Shown here one piece after another: positions 60,455 to 64,000 of a DNA stretch of 64,000 nt. The stretch is from Arcuatula senhousia (Eukaryota > Mollusca > Bivalvia > Mytilida > Mytilidae): positions 12,413,501-12,477,500 of the forward strand of contig OZ020307.1 of assembly GCA_963971305.1 (NCBI GenBank), read 5' to 3'. Each line of letters starts with the position of its first letter. Position 1 is the first letter of the stretch. The notes beneath the pieces were generated by a model. The model was not told where the DNA came from. It did not search any database and was given only the letters and a program-made list of their open reading frames with translations. The position numbers were made by a program, and so were the translations under genes.

Positions 60455-62778
60455 TATACGACAGCAAAATTTTTGCAATCGTATAATGTTATGGCGATGT
60501 CTTTGTCGTCGTCGTTGTTGTTGTCGTCTTTGGACACTTTGGTTTCCGTGCGATAACTTGAGTAAATGTTGACCGAATGTTATGAAATTTTGATATGATG
60601 TTTGTTACAACTTAAGGAAGGTTGGTATTGTAGTTGGGGGTTGTGGCCTCTATCATTTTAGAAGAAAGGGCCAAAAAGGGCTAAAATGGGTGTATTGACA
60701 AAACTGTTGTAGAATGTTTATTATTCATTCCATTTTGAACATTCTTTTTTTATTGAATTCATCATTAAATTCTGTCAACAAAATGTGTCAATGGTTTTGA
60801 TATATATTGCACTGTTACATTGATACTGGGGGTCAAAAAGGGACCAAACCTAAAAAATTGATTTTTTTATTTGTGGTCCGATTTTCAAAATCTTTTTTTC
60901 ATTGGAATCCTTGTGAAAATCCCTGCCTGCGTTTTTCAATCAGATTTGCAATATGTCTTACCGTTTTTGAGAAATTAGGGGTCAAAGGGGCCAAAAACAC
61001 CATTTTTAAAAGTTTGTCAAGGCAAATAGTTTTATACCAAAAATTTAGTTGTAGTGGGCCTGCCAATTGTTATGAAGTTAAAGTATGATAATTATATCCA
61101 CTAAAGAAATGTTGGTTTTGTATTTGGGGTTTCTGTCCCCTAGTATTTTAGAAAAAAGGGCCAAAAAGGGCTAAAACGGGTGTATTGACAAAACTGTTGT
61201 AGAATGTTAATTATTTATTCGATTTTGAAAATTCTTTTTTTATTGAATTCATCATTAAATTCTGTCTACTAAATGTGTCAATGATTTTGATATGTATTTC
61301 ACTATTACATTGTTACAGGGGGCTAAAGATAGGCCATGCCAATAAAATCAACTTTTTATTTGTGGTCCGATTTTCAAAATTTTTTTTCATTGGATTCCAT
61401 GTAAAAATTTCCTCATTATTATTTATCGGATTAGCAATATCTTTGACCGTTCTTAGGGGAATTAGGGGTCAAAGGACCAAAATTGTAAATTACTACATGT
61501 ATATAGATAAGGCTTTTTATGGCCCGACCACGTATGTGGATCGGACATATAGTTTTACCCTTGTCCGTCCGTCCGTCCGTCCGTACGTCCGTAACACTTT
61601 GGTTAAGTTCTTGGTTAAGGTCCATTACTCGGATACTAGATGTTGGGGGTCAACGATATTTCACCACCAGATGGGTCTTGGGTAGGGCTACACCACCCAC
61701 TAGAAATTAGGTCACTGTGACCTATATTTTATGCATGAACGACTTCAGTTAAGTTCTTGGTTAAGGTCCATAACTTGGATACTAGATGTTGGGTGTCAAT
61801 GATATTTCACTACAAGATGTGTCTTAGGTAAGGTGACACCACCCACTAGAAATTAGGTCACTGTGACCTATATTTTACGCATGAATGACTTCGGTTAAGT
61901 TCTTGGTTAAGGTCCATAACTTGGATACTAGATGTTGGGGGTCAATGATATTTCACTACTAGATGTGTCTTAGGTAAGGTGACACCACCCACTAAAAATT
62001 AGGTCACTGTGACCTATATTTTACGCATGAATGAACTTGGTTAAGTTCTTGGTTAAGGTCCATATCTCAGATACTACATGTTGATGGTCAATGGTATTTC
62101 ACCACTAGATGTGTCTTGGGTAACATGACACCACCCAATAAAGATTAGGTCTCTGTGATCTATATTTTATGCATGAACGACTTCGGTTAAGTTCATGGTT
62201 AAGGTCCATAACTTGGATACTAGATGTTGGGGGTCAATGATATTTCACCACTAGATGTGTCTTGGGTAAAGTGACACCATCCACTAGAAATGAGGTCACT
62301 GTGACCTATATTTTACGCATGAACGACTTTGGTTAAGTTCTTGGTTAAGGTCCATATCTTGAATACTACATGTTGGGGGTCAATAATATTTTACTTCTCG
62401 ATGAGTCTTGGTACATGGCACCACCCATCAGAAATAAGGTCACAGCGACCTATATTTTACACATGAACACTTTTGATCAATTTCTTTGTAAAGGTCCATA
62501 TCCAAGGTAATACACATTGAGGGTCAATGATATTTCAAGAACGGGAGGGCCATCCTGTGGCTCATAGACACATTATCTAGTTGTATTAGATGTTGATGTA
62601 AATATACATGTATTTGTCAAAAATGCATTTTTAAGTCAACCACATGATGCATGTGTCAAAAAGCTTTGTAAGTCCACCATGGGCTTCATGTGACCAAATA
62701 AAAGACTATCCATATTGGGCCTCCAACGTACTGGGTTCAACTTGTTGCGGTCGTATCATGCTGTGCTCGGCGTAGCTT
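60455..62778 (+). mobile_element. Family-3 HINE-like element, interrupted by family 5
   Basis: 5' hairpin TATACGA..GCAAAA-T-TTTTGC..TCGTATA (60455-60485), GTCGTCGTCGTTGTTGTCGT microsatellite, two ~480-bp units (GGCCAAAAAGGGCTAAAA at 60670 and 61160), 3' part with CATATTGGGCCT, inverse end GCGGTCGTAT at 62746 and 3' hairpin GCTGTGCTCGGCGTAGC (62760-62776). Starts about 260 bp after the stop of the PPPDE-PUL gene. Confidence 0.8.
61519..62584 (+). mobile_element. Family-5 (ATGGCCC) HINE-like element nested in family 3
   Basis: 5' hairpin CCGACCAC-GTAT-GTGGATCGG after ATGGCC, CCGTCCGTCCGTCCGTCC microsatellite at 61565, six ~143-bp units marked by TTCTTGGTTAAGGTCCATA, inverse end GGGCCAT at 62548, weak hairpin TGTG..CACA and end CTAGTT. 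Entered the host at a T-run (GGCTTTTT|ATGG). Confidence 0.75.
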
Positions 62779-63537
62779 CTTATTTAATGGATGCATGCCT
62801 GCATTGGGAACATGACCATTAAATCATGGCATCACTTGTTGTTTTAAACTCTTGTTTATGACTTTATATTTGTTGATATTTGCTCTATATGAAATAAATT
62901 TTAAATGCAGTATACACTTGTTTCTAATTCAAATTAGAATAGGGGTCTGCCATGGAAAACATGCATTGTCTGGGATTCAAAGTATTTGGTAAACAGGAAA
63001 AGATAAATTGGGGCCTAAAGGAGTAGGGTATTTGAAACTGACCTTCATTCAGAAAATCACAAATTTACGTCAATTTTCAACATTTTAAAAATATATTTTA
63101 GACTAGAAAAGTATCTCCTTACATAAGAAACAACTAAATATTTTTACAGATTGCTACTTTGGCTTATATAAACATTTTCTTAAAGTATGAAATTTTAAAA
63201 TATTTTGACATGTTTTCTTGTTAGACAGAGTTTACACTATATTGTAGCCAGAGATTTACACTTTTGCATAACCTTCATAGTTTTAGGCTGAAAAAGGGCC
63301 TTATCACCCATGCTTCTTTACATCAATAAGTACATAACAATAAAATTACATGCAATATATGCGTCAATAGTGACAAACCCTATATGTCACTTCTGCAACA
63401 TGTAGAAGATCTAGGAATCAGTCTTAGTGAATGACTAGAAGACAACTGTGCTGTTGGAACTAGAAGAACTACTCACTCCCCAAATTTGAAAAAAATAGTT
63501 AAGAATGCCTACCTTGGATGCAAGCCAATATTAATTT

Positions 63538-64000
63538 TTATACGAAAAATTGCGGACATATAATGGTATGATGCTGTCGTCCTCGTCTGCGTTGTCTTTT
63601 AACTTTAGTGTTCCTACAATAACTTTGTTTCTAGTTATCCAATTATTATTAAATTTGACAGTGACATTCCTTACTATAATAGGATGGATGGGATTGATTT
63701 TTGGGGTCCCACCTTTTTTCGTTTAGAAATTAGGGGCCAAAAAGGGGCAAATAATGCTTCTTTTTTGTTTGTTCCCACAATATCTTTTGTTCTGGTTTAC
63801 CAAATGCTGTGAAATTTTACAATAACGTTTCATACCATACAAGGATGAATGGGATTGATTTTTGGGGTCCCCCCTCTTTTCGTTAACTAATTAGGGGCCA
63901 AAAGGGGCAAAAATTCAAATATTTTATTTGTTTCCACAGTAACTTTAATTCTGGTTGGCCAGTTGCTTTGAAATTTGACAATGATATGCCTTACCATTTA
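63538..64000 (+). mobile_element. Family-3 HINE-like element, 5' part, cut by window edge
   Basis: Decayed 5' hairpin TATACG..GCGGACATATA, GTCGTCCTCGTCTGCGTTGT tract and two ~200-bp units sharing GGATGGATGGGATTGATTTT with the start of the copy at 24980. Continues past the right edge. Confidence 0.7.

Overview
The window is nuclear DNA from an animal with intron-rich genes, AT-rich sequence and a very high load of interspersed repeats. The repeat families, especially elements opening with AGCTCACCTG and a hammerhead-like CTGATGAGTCT...AGACGAAACGCGCGTC motif, resemble what I know from bivalve molluscs. A mytilid mussel is my best guess; that is inference, not something the sequence proves.

Three host genes can be assembled exon by exon with consistent reading phase. 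(1) Minus strand, 8663 to 2013: the first 439 residues of the V-type proton ATPase 116 kDa subunit a; the gene runs off the left edge. (2) Plus strand, 24011 to 33602: a complete 522-residue tRNA-dihydrouridine(16/17) synthase of the DUS1L type in 11 coding exons. (3) Plus strand, 38816 to 60198: a complete 486-residue protein with an N-terminal PPPDE (DeSI-like) cysteine isopeptidase domain and a C-terminal PUL domain in 10 coding exons. I see no functional link between the three; they are simply neighbours.

Mobile DNA dominates the rest. Intron 5 of gene 3 holds a DIRS-type tyrosine-recombinase retrotransposon (about 42533-48284) with all three ORFs open and intact inverted termini plus internal complementary region. 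Between genes 1 and 2, a complete piggyBac element (16932-21063, spliced 582-residue transposase) sits at a TTAA inside the reverse transcriptase of an older non-LTR element, all flanked by about 280-bp inverted arms. Between genes 2 and 3 (33.6-38.8 kb) lies retroelement debris, including a Penelope-like GIY-YIG fragment and two hammerhead-ribozyme-like motifs exactly 349 bp apart, the layout of a retrozyme. Introns and flanks carry at least five families of short non-coding elements built to one plan: a 5' terminal hairpin, then a CG-rich triplet microsatellite, internal tandem repeats, a subterminal copy of the 5' end in inverse orientation, a 3' hairpin and an end next to TT. This matches non-autonomous Helentron (HINE-like) rolling-circle elements. 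At 51.4-57.5 kb they are nested inside each other like dolls.

Two unrelated host exons (subunit a 2873-3023; DUS1L 31454-31545) each have their 3' end plus splice donor duplicated in tandem in the following intron. Stretches not listed (for example 1713-2012, 5878-6086, 9641-10179, 13529-14512, 22141-23000, 33603-35635, 44.9 kb excepted, 57488-58265, 58316-59220, 62779-63535) are intron or intergenic DNA in which I recognise nothing specific.
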